Shown here piece by piece: positions 14,952-24,766 of a stretch of 64,000 nucleotides of DNA (positions are counted from its first letter, which is position 1; each line of letters starts with the position of its first letter). A model generated the notes under the pieces. The model searched no databases, had not been told where the DNA came from, and saw only the letters and a list, made by a program, of their open reading frames with translations. Location of the stretch: contig NC_070563.1 of the NCBI RefSeq assembly GCF_026914185.1, forward strand, positions 2,046,001 through 2,110,000, read 5' to 3'. This DNA comes from Puccinia triticina (lineage: Eukaryota > Basidiomycota > Pucciniomycetes > Pucciniales > Pucciniaceae). The translations under genes and the position numbers were made by a program.

Positions 14952-17225
14952 TCACTCCGTGCTACCCTCTTCCTCCTCCTCTTCCCCTTCCGTTCCTTCT
15001 TCCTGTAGTCCTTCGTACTCTTCCTCCTCCTCTTGTTCCTCTTGTGTTAATTCCTCCCCTTCCTCTGCTTGAGACTCTCCTCTAGGGTAGAATCTTTTGA
15101 CGTGATTGGCTGCAAACATCCTTGTTAGGACAGTTCCATCTAACTCCGCCAATACATATGGTCCATTCTTCACCTGCTTAACTATCCTATACGGCCCATT
15201 CCATTTATGCTTAAACAAATTTCCCCACTGAGTTTCTAGAGCTTTGTTGTATACAAGCACCAAGTCACCCGACTTAAGTGGCTTCCGTAAACGATGCGCT
15301 AGCCGCCTATCCCAATATCGAACCGACGTCTCCCGAGCTTTCTTCATCTTTTTACGAGCTTCCTCCATCATTTCCTCCTTGACCGCCAGTTGCTTCGCTC
15401 TTGCTTCCAATAATTCCGCTGTTGTTTGAATTTCCGCCCAGTTCACAGTAAGAAAACTTCCCAACTCCTGATCCACGGGTAAAATCGCTAGCTGTCCAAA
15501 CTGCAACTCATATGGTGAATACCCTGTTGTTCGCTTTGTTGATATTCTGTCCGCAAATGTCACCAATGGTAAGTACTCTTTCCATTTCTTCCCGTCTTCT
15601 CCACACATCTTGGTCAAGGCATCCTTTATCTCTTTATGCCCTCTTTCCACCATTCCTTGTGCCTCTGGGTAGTAAGGTGTCACCATCCTTAAATTTGTTC
15701 CTACTCGCCGCATTGCTGTTTGGAGCTCTCTCTTAAATTCCGCTCCCCCATCTACTGTAACTTCTTTTGGTACGCCATACCGGTAGATCCATTCCGCAAG
15801 AAACCAATCCGCCACGTTCTTTGAGCTCAGCTTTACCAGTGCCACCGTCTCCGCCCATCCTGAAAAATCGTCCCTTGCCACCACCAAGTACTTCCACTTA
15901 CCCGCTTTGATATGGACTGCATCCATGCTGACCCGTTCAAATAGTGTGGTTTTGTATGTTGATTTCCCGTCCTCCTTCTGTAAAGTACGACTCCGCTTCT
16001 GACAATTTTTGCATGATTGAACCCAATTCCGGATGATTTTCTTCATTCCTTCCCACCAATATTGCAACTTTATCCTCCTATAGGTTTCTGTTGCCCCCCG
16101 ATGGCCTAATTCCTCATGCATTGCTTTCATTATCTTCTCCTGTGTTGCTCTGACCGATACAATTACTTGACTATATGGTATACTTCTCTTCCTCAACTGC
16201 CCATCCTGTACAAAGTAATTAGCCGACCTCCGTTTAATCTTCTGGAACTCTGCTTCTGAACAGTCTGTTGGCCGTACAAGTGTCTCCAGATAATTCTTCA
16301 TTCGCTTCCAGAATCCAACCTGTTGTACCCCTGCTCCCATAACCTGAGTCTCTACGATCCCTATTGACTTTACTCCCATGCCGGGGTGTGGTTTCACCCA
16401 TCCATCCTCTTCGTCCGCATCTTGTGGCACATCGTCCTTATCCAAGGGTCTTCTTGATAATCCGTCTGGCATAGTGAAAGTCTTACCTGGCTTATGTACC
16501 AAATCAAAAGAAAAAAGCTGAATAAACGCCACCCAACGTGTCATTGGTGCACTTGGTAAACTTGGGGTGTTAATCATCTGTATAAGAGCTTTTGCATCTA
16601 CCTGTAATTCAAAATGCTGTCCCCATAGTAATATCTGTAGCTTCTTCAAAATTTTCTTGACCCCCAGAAGCTCGAGCTTTGACTGTGCATATTCCGATTC
16701 CTTGTCCGTAAAACTTACTGACTCGTACAAAACAGGCCTGTCTAAGGTGTCCTTGTCCTCCTGCATGAGCACCGCGCCTGCCGCCAAATAGCTGGAATCT
16801 ATTGCTAACTTGATTTTCCCGGCTTCCTTACTGTAATCTAGTCCCTTCAATACAATATCCTCCCCTACAATTTGCTTTAGTGATTGAAACGCGTCCTCGC
16901 ACTCCTTTGTCCAAACGAATTCTGTATCTAACCTAGTCAAACGCCGTAATGGTGCCGCTACCTCTGAAAAACCCTTAATGAACATTCTAACGTATACACA
17001 CAATCCCAAAAATTGCCTGACATCCTTCTTGGTTGTTAATGGAGGCCAAGTCTGAATTTTATTTTGTTTCTTCACCGATATGGTCCTTCCCTCCTGTGAT
17101 ACCACATGCCCTACAATATCCAAAGCTGGGACACAACATGCAAACTTTTCTCCTGAAATTGTGAGGCCTGCTTCTTCAATCCGAAATAAAATACGTTCCA
17201 AGGTAACTGCGTACTCCCAAATGAA
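14952..17225 (-). pseudogene. Gypsy pol part 2: RT end, RNase H, integrase
   Basis: This part continues in the same frame after the UGA at 17226-17228. It begins with the RT thumb (LERILFRIEEAG), then RNase H (KLAIDSSYLAAGAVL) and integrase with a His-His-Cys-Cys zinc site (HEELGHRG then CKNCQK). The catalytic triad appears intact: Asp in VSMDAVH, Asp in VDGGAEF and Glu in GMVERGHKE. The C-terminus is a run of Glu-rich low complexity after the GNLFKHKWNGPY region; no chromodomain is visible. If the UGA is read through or absent in sister copies, this half would be functional. Confidence 0.88.
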
Positions 17226-18148
17226 TCAGCGTATATTTGGATTTTCATCTAATGTAGCCCCCCCATAATCTGACTTAGGTCCCTTGATTCCGCCATCATC
17301 AATAAATATCCCCACATTCTCCGGTAGCTCCTCCTGAAGTATCCATGTCATCTGAGCCTGATACACTACCACTGAGTTCGTTGCGCCTTGAGGTAATCTA
17401 GTGAGTTGTAGCCGTCCCAAAGGTGTTTCAAAGGTGGTGAGAGGTCTTGAAGCTGGATCCAATTCTCGTTCGTCATATCCTCCCATAATGTCTCCCAATC
17501 CATAACAAGCTCTTCCCGCAAACGAGTCCACGAACTCCTCAATTTTTGGAGGCAACCCTGCATCTTTAATAGTGACTTTATTTAGTTGCTGCAGGTCATG
17601 GACAATCCGCAACTTTCCATTTGACTTAGCCACACAAAAGACTGGGCTGGAATAACTAGATGTAGATTGCTCGTAGAGCCCAGTCTGAATCCTTTTTCTC
17701 ACCAATTCAATAAAATCATTCCTGATTGCGTTTGGAATGGGAATTGGCCGTTGTTGCCATGGTTCATGATCAATCACTGGTATCTTATATGGTTGGCCAT
17801 AATCGTGCTTAAGTATCCCTCGTTCCTCCTCCGTAAACGCGACTGCCTTCTCCCTAAGCACAATTACATGCTTCAACAACTTCAACTCCTCCTCTCTCAA
17901 CCAATTGGGTGGTCCAAAGTTTACCGCTTCCAGCCGCTTCGCCGTAACTCGTTTTGTTTCCCTAAAGTCCGGTGGAAAGGGTGCGAGGGGTGTCTGATAA
18001 GGGTCTCGAGATAATTTGGGTCTTTCCAATGGCGGGTTAAGTCCTTGAGGCATAGGTTGATTTACCGGTCGAATCTTCTTTGCCACCCCCTTGTATTTTG
18101 CCGCCCCTATTGTGTAGTCCATATTGTCTAAAAACTGTCCTCGAATCT
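17226..18148 (-). pseudogene. Gypsy pol part 1: reverse transcriptase, ends in UGA
   Basis: The frame begins after a good 3' splice-site-like TTTTTTAG at about 18149-18156, upstream of the first ATG at 18122. The opening segment is the Pro-rich pre-RT region typical of basidiomycete gypsy elements, followed by RT with SSPVFCVAKSNGKLRIVHD, LTRLPQGATNS and the active site IFIDDGG (FIDD for YVDD). UGA at 17226-17228 interrupts the expected Arg-Phe-Trp-Glu-Tyr block. A single C to T change in CGA would create it. The upstream acceptor-like site hints that pol could be joined to gag by splicing out the spacer. Confidence 0.85.
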
Positions 18149-18461
18149 AAAAAAGAAGCTAACTGATCAGTACCTACTGCTGCTTGCTGTAAAAAAAATT
18201 AATTAGCTCTATGACTGCTTGAACTTGGTTAAGGTAAATTTTGTTCACTTGAGCGCATAGTCTTTTCCTCTGTTCCTCTGTACTTATTCATGAGTTAGTT
18301 TTGATTGAATTTGCCCACCCCTGCCCTCAGCTAACAAACTTAATTGCTGCCTACACACAAATTTAACTTATCAAATGTTTTATTTACTTTACCCTTTTTC
18401 TTTTTCCTGTTGTACAACATAGGCTTTCACATGCCCTTTCACCAATTTTAAGTAAACATGA

Positions 18462-18928
18462 CTAAAAGGAAACCAAAGAAAAACCCGATACTATACCAAA
18501 AACACGCTCCCGAACTGTATTAACTCGAACCCGCGGTTGCCCCGCGTTCCTCCGTTCGGAGTTCTGCACTTTTATATCCATCAATACAGCATTCGAAGAT
18601 ACCCAACCCTTCCAATTCACTTCCTCAGCCCGGTCGCCACCATTGCTTTCGCCATTGTTCAATGAATCCATCCTTGAATACGCCTGCCGATCGGTCTCAC
18701 GCAATGAATAGGCTGTCGACCTCGACCATCAGTGAGTCAGAATGAGATTAGGTACTTGTTCAGCTTCGCAGGCTTACCGAGAACCTGTTTGTTCTTGAGT
18801 GCCCAGAACCTTGCGGTCGACTCCCATGTATATGCTCTATGCCCCGTCTGAATGTGCTCAAAGCTCAATGTGCTGACTTGTCCCTTTTTTTTTTTTTTTT
18901 TTTTTTTATGGACTTCGTCTTCCAGCAT
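18462..18928 (-). other. Possible two-exon minus-strand ORF in the gypsy spacer
   Basis: Reading from about 18928 to 18778, then a 65-nt intron with GTAAGC donor and GACAG acceptor, then 18712 to a TAG at 18462, keeps one frame of about 130 residues. The start is unclear because a poly-A run encodes a Lys string at the front. The same DNA has a competing plus-strand splice reading (donor GTGAGT near 18731, acceptor GCAG near 18770). No domain is recognised, and it may be chance. Confidence 0.25.
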
Positions 18929-18974
18929 TTTTCTCTGGCTTCCTCCTCAACACATCAATTGATTCGCGTCGTGA

Positions 18975-19205
18975 TTGTTGCCAAGTGCCGATGATCCCTC
19001 CTCATCCTACCCGAAATCCTGGGCGGTTGGAAGTGGCCTTTACTTGCCTTATGCTGACGCCGCTGTTGCTATCCTTACTGATCATGTCCTCCTCGCAATC
19101 GATCGGCCTACTCGAATCCTCCTTGTTGATAAAACCCAACCCCTCATCCTTTGCTCCATCGCCACTCATCAAGCACCGCCATCTCAACTTTTCCCATCTG
19201 CCTAG
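18975..19205 (+). other. Possible terminal exon on the plus strand of the gypsy spacer
   Basis: An open frame without its own ATG encodes about 75 residues with an alternating hydrophobic region (GLYLPYADAAVAILTDHVLL) and ends at TAG 19205. An acceptor-like CCAAG precedes it. It could be the last exon of a second spacer gene upstream of 19348, or a relic. No family is recognised. Confidence 0.25.
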
Positions 19206-19347
19206 GTGCAACAATCCTAGTATAACTATTCTCCATCTTGTTCGTCGCTCCTTCCTAGAAGGAAACAAGAAGCTTGTACTTCATACCATTAAGATACTAA
19301 TTTTTAATTGTACTACTCGCATCTTGCCCTTACTTTTATAGATTATA

Positions 19348-20258
19348 ATGGCTGTTCGATCCATCCTTCGATCTTGTCCTTACAGTGTCGTCGCAGGCCC
19401 GACCGCAGCTGCTCAACCTCAAACCACGGCCGACGAAGCTGAAGCCGCCCAGGCTCTCGCCCAAGTCAAAGCAGCTAGAGCTACTCCCGTTATTACGTTT
19501 GCCCCGGTAAGTTTCTCTTAGCCTTTTTGCTTCCTCTCGTTTGAAACTAATGTAATCTTCTATATGGCTATGTAGTCACCCACCCGAGGCGAGCCTCCCT
19601 TCAACGAAGCTCCGCCACCTTATGAAGAGCGGCCTATGCAAGGGGCTGAGCTCCCTCCACATATGAGGCGCACCCCGCGTGCTGATCGCCGTCGTCGTTG
19701 GCCGACGCCAGACCGCGCTCCCAGACGACCTCGTCGTCCATCTCCCTATCATCGTTCCTCGCCTCCGTCCTCTCCGTTAGCCCATCGCAGCTCGTCCCCT
19801 TCTGTCCAATCTTCTCCTCCATCTTCCCCTCCTAGCTTAGGTCCTGAAGGTCCTACCCCCAGCAATGAGCAGTACAGTGCTGCCTTCTTTGCCCACAGCT
19901 TTGTCAACTTCTTGCATGACCTTCGTACCATCTTAGACCGTCTTCCACCAAGCCACCCTGACGCCCAGGCCCACAACCTCATAAGGATGGATGCCACCCT
20001 CCTGGAGCACTGGTACCGCCACCGCGCGGATCAATTGTACGTCCTATTTCCTCTACCTTTGTTTCTATCCTTATTGATCCTGGGCTTTCCATCTCCAGCG
20101 ACTCGATCTAACGCTTCCGGTCCTATTGTAGGGTCGAGATGTTTAGCAACCCCTATTCCAACGCCGGCCTTGTCTATCGCACCCTCGTATCCGCAATCCT
20201 CCGCCTTGGTGTGATTGACAGCCAACATGCCTATGATCCGTTCAACCCTGCGCTCTGA
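19348..20258 (+). CDS. Spliced gene of unknown function, antisense within the gypsy element
   Basis: Three exons, 19348-19506, 19576-20036 and 20132-20258, join to 747 nt (248 residues). Donors are GTAAGT and GTACGT; acceptors are TATGTAG and ATTGTAG; phases agree throughout. The N-terminal third is Ala-rich. The middle is a Pro/Ser/Arg-rich region with a PPPY motif (NEAPPPYEERP, about residue 65), the type known to bind WW domains of Nedd4/Rsp5 ubiquitin ligases. The C-terminal 90 residues look folded and helical (HSFVNFLHDLRTILDRL to SQHAYDPFNPAL). AATAAATAATAATAAA about 80 bp downstream could serve polyadenylation. It lies head-to-head against gag-pol inside the element and would move with it. 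I recognise no family; a captured host gene or an element accessory protein are both possible. Confidence 0.62.
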
Positions 20259-20762
20259 TCCCCTGCTTGTTTTTCTCGTTCCTTTCCTTACTATCCTGCC
20301 TTCTCTTTTACCAAATACATGTAACCTAGCCCCAAAAATAAATAATAATAAAAAAAGACCTCTAACTAATTTTTTTTTTTTTTTTTTTTGGACTATATCA
20401 ATATAACTAACCCTATCCCAACAACTGATGTTATATCCTGCACTTCCTACCCTGTATGTTGTACACTTTTTATTTTTAGTTTTGTTTTATCTTATTTTTA
20501 TATGTATTTGAAATACATTGGCTGTGCCTCAAAAACAACTCATGAACCAAGTGCCCACGCGAAAAACAACTACTCTGAAGGAAGCCAAAAATAACTAACA
20601 AAACACATAAGATAAACACCACAAAAAAAAAAATGAAACTAAAAAGCACAACCAACCTAAGGGTTCCTACTTATACATTTCTTCTATTCAAAAGCGGACC
20701 CATCAAAAATACATTGTCTTCCACCATCTCTTTGTACATTATTGCTATTCATGGAAAAGATC

Positions 20763-23700
20763 TCAACAGCTAAAAACTAAATCCTCCCATTCCTCCCAAA
20801 AGGTGGCATAAGCTTCTCCTAGCAGTTTTTGCTCCTCCCGTACGGCCCAACTAAATCCTTCCAAGCTAAATTTTCCGCAGGCACCAACCATCCTTGCTAT
20901 TGCTCTGGCCAAGAATTCTTCCTCCTCTTTTTCTCTGTCTCTACATGAATCCCATAATCTTTGATTACTCAGATACTTGTAACCAATGTCACCCCCTGAA
21001 TACAAATTTTTCCTGTCCTCTTCATGGATCCACCAATGGCCTGGCCAAATCAACTCGTTCTTCAGATACCCTTCCACCCCATCACCATTCAACAACATCA
21101 TGAAACCAATTCGCCCGGCCGTATACCCTGGAAGCTCCGCCCAATACCCGTTTGCCATTGACGGAAGTGTTTCTGGGTATATTCGTAAAAAGTCTTGGGT
21201 GGGAAACCCTTGATCTATATAATCCAATCCTAATGCACTGTTCACCTTGTAGTTGCGTATTCGTCCTGATGAAGTATATGTGGGACAGTCTGTCCAACTA
21301 GTATCCCAATTCAGTACTTGGTCCAAGTTTTCTGTTATCCATCCATCCTCAGGTTCCCCCTTAAGCTCGCCTGCTGGAGGTGCCGTAGTACTGCTAGGTT
21401 CAAGGTCCCAGGTATTTTTCAGCTCTACCATTTCCACCGGCGTACCAAAATAATATGAAATATCATCTGAAGGGGTGTTTGGAGGGCACATTGTTTGTTG
21501 TAAATCCTCTTTTGGCTCTTTTCTAATAGACCAGGTGGTACACAATTGATTATTCTCTCCACCATTTATCCCCTGATCCGCTCCATTATAGGTTACGCTA
21601 TCCGCTCCGTTGTTGGTTATGCCCTCTTCTCCGTTGCCTGTCCCGCTCGCCAGTCCACCATTGATTAAACTATCCGTTCCTCTGTCTGTTACGCTACCCG
21701 CTTGTCCGTCCGTTCCGCTATCCGCTCGTCTGTCCGTTCCTGAAGTCTGATACCGGCCCACTTGAATACTATGAGAACATTTATCAGCAATCCTTCTAGG
21801 CGGTCCCATCTCCCATCCTGGAACTTCTGGAGCACAGATGGGTATACACAACCTCTCTCCATCCCACAACTCATAACTCAAGATTTCTCCTTGTGACTTG
21901 GACAACTCCAGACGTACTTTGTGATCCGCCAAAAATGGTCTTCCCAACACTGTATACACTTTGCCTTGAACAATGAAGAAATTAGCCGCCTTGTTGTCCT
22001 CCAGGTCTATATGAAATGGAATAGATTCTGCTAAGCCAACAATGGGTGAAGAATGACCACCAATACCCGTAATATTCATACTGATTTCCCTGGTGGGCAG
22101 TTGTAACTGCAGCGCAACCGTTTCCGGCATAATATTCAGTTCAGCTCCACTATCCACTAATGCCTTAATTTTTCGTCCTTGAATAGTTATGTTCACAAAT
22201 CCCAACGGGCATGCGTAAGTCAAAGGTGCTGTTGGGTGAATTGGACGTCCTCTACAGTCAAATTCTTCCTCAAAGTCATTCCGGTTGCATCTTCCTGAAT
22301 TCTGTTGTCGATTTGCCATCTTGACCTCTCCTGCCGGCAGATTATTCAAGTCTTGGAGAAACTTTGGTGCAATTAGCAAGAGTTCCTCCAAGGTGAGTGT
22401 GAAACTTTGCTTCAGTATTTTCTTCCTTAATCCCCCCCCAACTTTGACTCTATCCACATTCTTCTCCGTTGATTCTTTTGCTGATTCCTCCTCTTTGCTT
22501 TCCGCTTCTTTCTCCGGTAGCCGCTCCTGTTCCTGGTTCTCCTCGCCTTCGCTGCTTCCGTCCTCCGATGTTCCTTCCACCCATGCTCCTGGATAACTTG
22601 ACCTCCTCTTACGTCCTGCTACTGGCTTTTTGTTGGCTTCTTGATTTGGCGCTGAGGGCTTAGGTATAGCTTCTTTGGGTTTTTCCACTTTCTCCGGTTT
22701 GGATTGAGTTGGCTGACTTTCTGTTTCTTTCTCCTTTTCTGCATTTCTAGGTGATCTTCTCAAGCCAAACCCAATCTGAATTTCCTCATCCTCCTCGCCG
22801 TAATGCATCTCTGGTGGACTCCACATCTCCCATCGGTTAGTCGAAATCATGGTTGCTGTTGGCTCATGCGATTTCTCCAATCCCGTGTTTCCTGCCGCCA
22901 TATTAGCTCGTATTTCTGCTCCTTCCCTGCTTAACTCAACCCGCTCCGCGTATCGCCGTACCAGTTCCCGAATAGAATCCCCTGTGTCCGATGGAATTGG
23001 TTCCTTGTTGGGATAGTAATAGTTTGGACCTGACTTGAATACTGCCCGCTTGGTTATGTCTTCACTCAGATGTGAGCAAAACATGACTGTATGGTCCATC
23101 TCCTTACAATAAAAACACTGAATTGGTGGCCGTGAGAACAGTGGTCCTCCTGGTCCTGCCGGTCTAAATCCTGGTGCTGACTGTCTTGGTGCTGCTAAAT
23201 GAGGTGGGAAAGGTCTAGAATTTGGGTTAGTATTCAAGTTAGTATTCAAATCCGTACGTAATTTCTTAATTTCCTCCTCCAATGCCTTTACCTTATCATT
23301 CCCCGCCTCTGGCTGGGGTTTTGCTTGACCTTCCTTGTTGTTTTCTGGATCCTTGCTGACATTCTTACCTTTTGTAGTACCCACATCCATATCCAATACC
23401 GCCAATGATGCCTCCACGTACTCCTTCAACTGTTCCAGCTTAGGTACCAGTGCCTTTCCGTCCTTGGTCTTGCGTAATTTCTTATTATGCGCCATATCAC
23501 GTGCCACGTCTCGCCGTATCTCCGTTGAAATTGCCTTCCAAAGTGGTTCCCCACTCTCCGTGTTAACGTCCTCGTATCCCATCTTCTTCAAGTATGCCAG
23601 TATTTCCTCAAGATCACCTATAAACGACCGGTACTCCTCCTTTGTTTGGATGCCACCCTTGTCTGCATACTTTTCAACCAAGGTGCCTATTGAGCCCTCA

Positions 23701-24659
23701 TTGAATCGCCTTTTTGGTGTTGCCCTTCCCCATTTTCGAATGAGTTCCCTCTTCAGCAACTCCCAATCCCGGTTCTCATGGCCCTCCATGTTCTCAATAC
23801 ATTCACTAATCTTCCGGTCTTTCACCAAGAATGGCAATTGTAAAGCCACATCTTGTCCACCAGCTTTTTGCATTGAAGCTATCTTTTCCACACGCTGAAT
23901 GAACAACTCCACTTCAGTCCCATCAAAATGTAAGTTCATCTTCTTAGTATCTAGTAAAACACCCTTTTCCTCGTCCACTAACTTGATCTCAGCTCGTGAT
24001 TTGAACTGACTAGAGTTTGGTGTTGATCCAGGTGTTTCCCCCACGCTATCTGTAATTCCTTGAATGGTGGTGTCCAAACCCACTGCCCCTGGTGTAAATG
24101 GAGTTGACGTTGTAAATCGAAGTGATGGTCCTTGTTGAACTGGAGTTTCAGGTATTGGTACATTTTGTGTTGAAGTTGTAAATCGAAGTGATGCTCCTTG
24201 TTGAACTGGAGTTTCAGGTATTGGTACATTTTGTGGTGCCTTCTTCTCTGCTAGCCATGCTGCCATCATTTCCTTTAGCCCCTTCACTTCTTCAGTCAAC
24301 CCAGTAATCCTTACTTGCTGTTCCTGAATGATTTCTGACTGATCTTGCCCTGGTGGATCCATGATGAGTAATCGCTGATATCCAATCAGTTGCTCTTCCA
24401 AATCTTCTGACTTCTTCCTGGTGACTTGATCACAATATTCACTAAGAAATTCTCTCTCTTGCTCCGTCAAATCCCCGTATTCCCACTCCCTGGTGTTGTA
24501 ATCCAGACTTAAATCCAAACCCCACCACGTACGCCAAATCCTATCCCGTCTTTCACTTGCTGATGATATCCTATCCTCGTCCTGATCCTCGCCGTCCACT
24601 CCTGAGATCCTGTTCTTGCCGTTATCCGTTCCTGAAATCCTGTCCTCGCCGCCGTCCAC
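20763..24659 (-). CDS. Gypsy Gag-protease polyprotein with long C-terminal extension
   Basis: An unbroken frame of 1298 residues. The start at 24659 is the first ATG; an internal ATG before DPPGQDQS (about residue 100) is an alternative. A coiled-coil-like stretch is followed by two adjacent 22-residue repeats (QNVPIPETPVQQG...) near 24115-24240. Next come a capsid-like region, a zinc knuckle CFYCKEMDHTVMFC (about residue 515), an acidic Lys/Glu region and a retroviral aspartic protease with VDSGAELNIM (about residue 835). After the protease come degenerate Thr-Asp-Gly repeats and about 200 residues ending in a Trp/Glu-rich helix, which match no retroelement domain I know. The frame ends at 20763 without fusing to RT. 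Confidence 0.85.
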   Translation of the reverse strand: MDGGEDRISGTDNGKNRISGVDGEDQDEDRISSASERRDRIWRTWWGLDLSLDYNTREWEYGDLTEQEREFLSEYCDQVTRKKSEDLEEQLIGYQRLLIMDPPGQDQSEIIQEQQVRITGLTEEVKGLKEMMAAWLAEKKAPQNVPIPETPVQQGASLRFTTSTQNVPIPETPVQQGPSLRFTTSTPFTPGAVGLDTTIQGITDSVGETPGSTPNSSQFKSRAEIKLVDEEKGVLLDTKKMNLHFDGTEVELFIQRVEKIASMQKAGGQDVALQLPFLVKDRKISECIENMEGHENRDWELLKRELIRKWGRATPKRRFNEGSIGTLVEKYADKGGIQTKEEYRSFIGDLEEILAYLKKMGYEDVNTESGEPLWKAISTEIRRDVARDMAHNKKLRKTKDGKALVPKLEQLKEYVEASLAVLDMDVGTTKGKNVSKDPENNKEGQAKPQPEAGNDKVKALEEEIKKLRTDLNTNLNTNPNSRPFPPHLAAPRQSAPGFRPAGPGGPLFSRPPIQCFYCKEMDHTVMFCSHLSEDITKRAVFKSGPNYYYPNKEPIPSDTGDSIRELVRRYAERVELSREGAEIRANMAAGNTGLEKSHEPTATMISTNRWEMWSPPEMHYGEEDEEIQIGFGLRRSPRNAEKEKETESQPTQSKPEKVEKPKEAIPKPSAPNQEANKKPVAGRKRRSSYPGAWVEGTSEDGSSEGEENQEQERLPEKEAESKEEESAKESTEKNVDRVKVGGGLRKKILKQSFTLTLEELLLIAPKFLQDLNNLPAGEVKMANRQQNSGRCNRNDFEEEFDCRGRPIHPTAPLTYACPLGFVNITIQGRKIKALVDSGAELNIMPETVALQLQLPTREISMNITGIGGHSSPIVGLAESIPFHIDLEDNKAANFFIVQGKVYTVLGRPFLADHKVRLELSKSQGEILSYELWDGERLCIPICAPEVPGWEMGPPRRIADKCSHSIQVGRYQTSGTDRRADSGTDGQAGSVTDRGTDSLINGGLASGTGNGEEGITNNGADSVTYNGADQGINGGENNQLCTTWSIRKEPKEDLQQTMCPPNTPSDDISYYFGTPVEMVELKNTWDLEPSSTTAPPAGELKGEPEDGWITENLDQVLNWDTSWTDCPTYTSSGRIRNYKVNSALGLDYIDQGFPTQDFLRIYPETLPSMANGYWAELPGYTAGRIGFMMLLNGDGVEGYLKNELIWPGHWWIHEEDRKNLYSGGDIGYKYLSNQRLWDSCRDREKEEEEFLARAIARMVGACGKFSLEGFSWAVREEQKLLGEAYATFWEEWEDLVFSC

Positions 24660-24747
24660 TTGACTATCTTGATCCTCCGTTAGTTGAAGTTACTGATGAT
24701 CTTCTTAAATTGTTTGATGACTTGATGATCTTTCCAAAGGTAATCAG

Positions 24748-24764
24748 CCACTGTTGGGACACCA
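24748..24764 (-). other. Gypsy primer-binding site
   Basis: Two bases inside the 5' LTR the minus strand reads TGGTGTCCCAACAGTGG, beginning with the TGG expected to pair with a tRNA 3' CCA end. I cannot name the tRNA with confidence. Confidence 0.6.
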
Positions 24765-24766
24765 GA

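Larger units (their letters stand above)
18123..20762. other. Non-retroviral spacer inside the gypsy element
   Basis: The 2.6 kb between the protease ORF and the RT ORF match no standard retroelement gene. They hold two long T-runs (about 18885-18907 and 20371-20389), a three-exon plus-strand gene (19348-20258) and weaker candidates: a minus-strand two-exon reading (18462-18712 and 18778-about 18928) and a plus-strand frame at 18975-19205. This could be cargo DNA, an intron of a spliced pol transcript, or an earlier insertion; the sequence does not decide. Confidence 0.6.
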
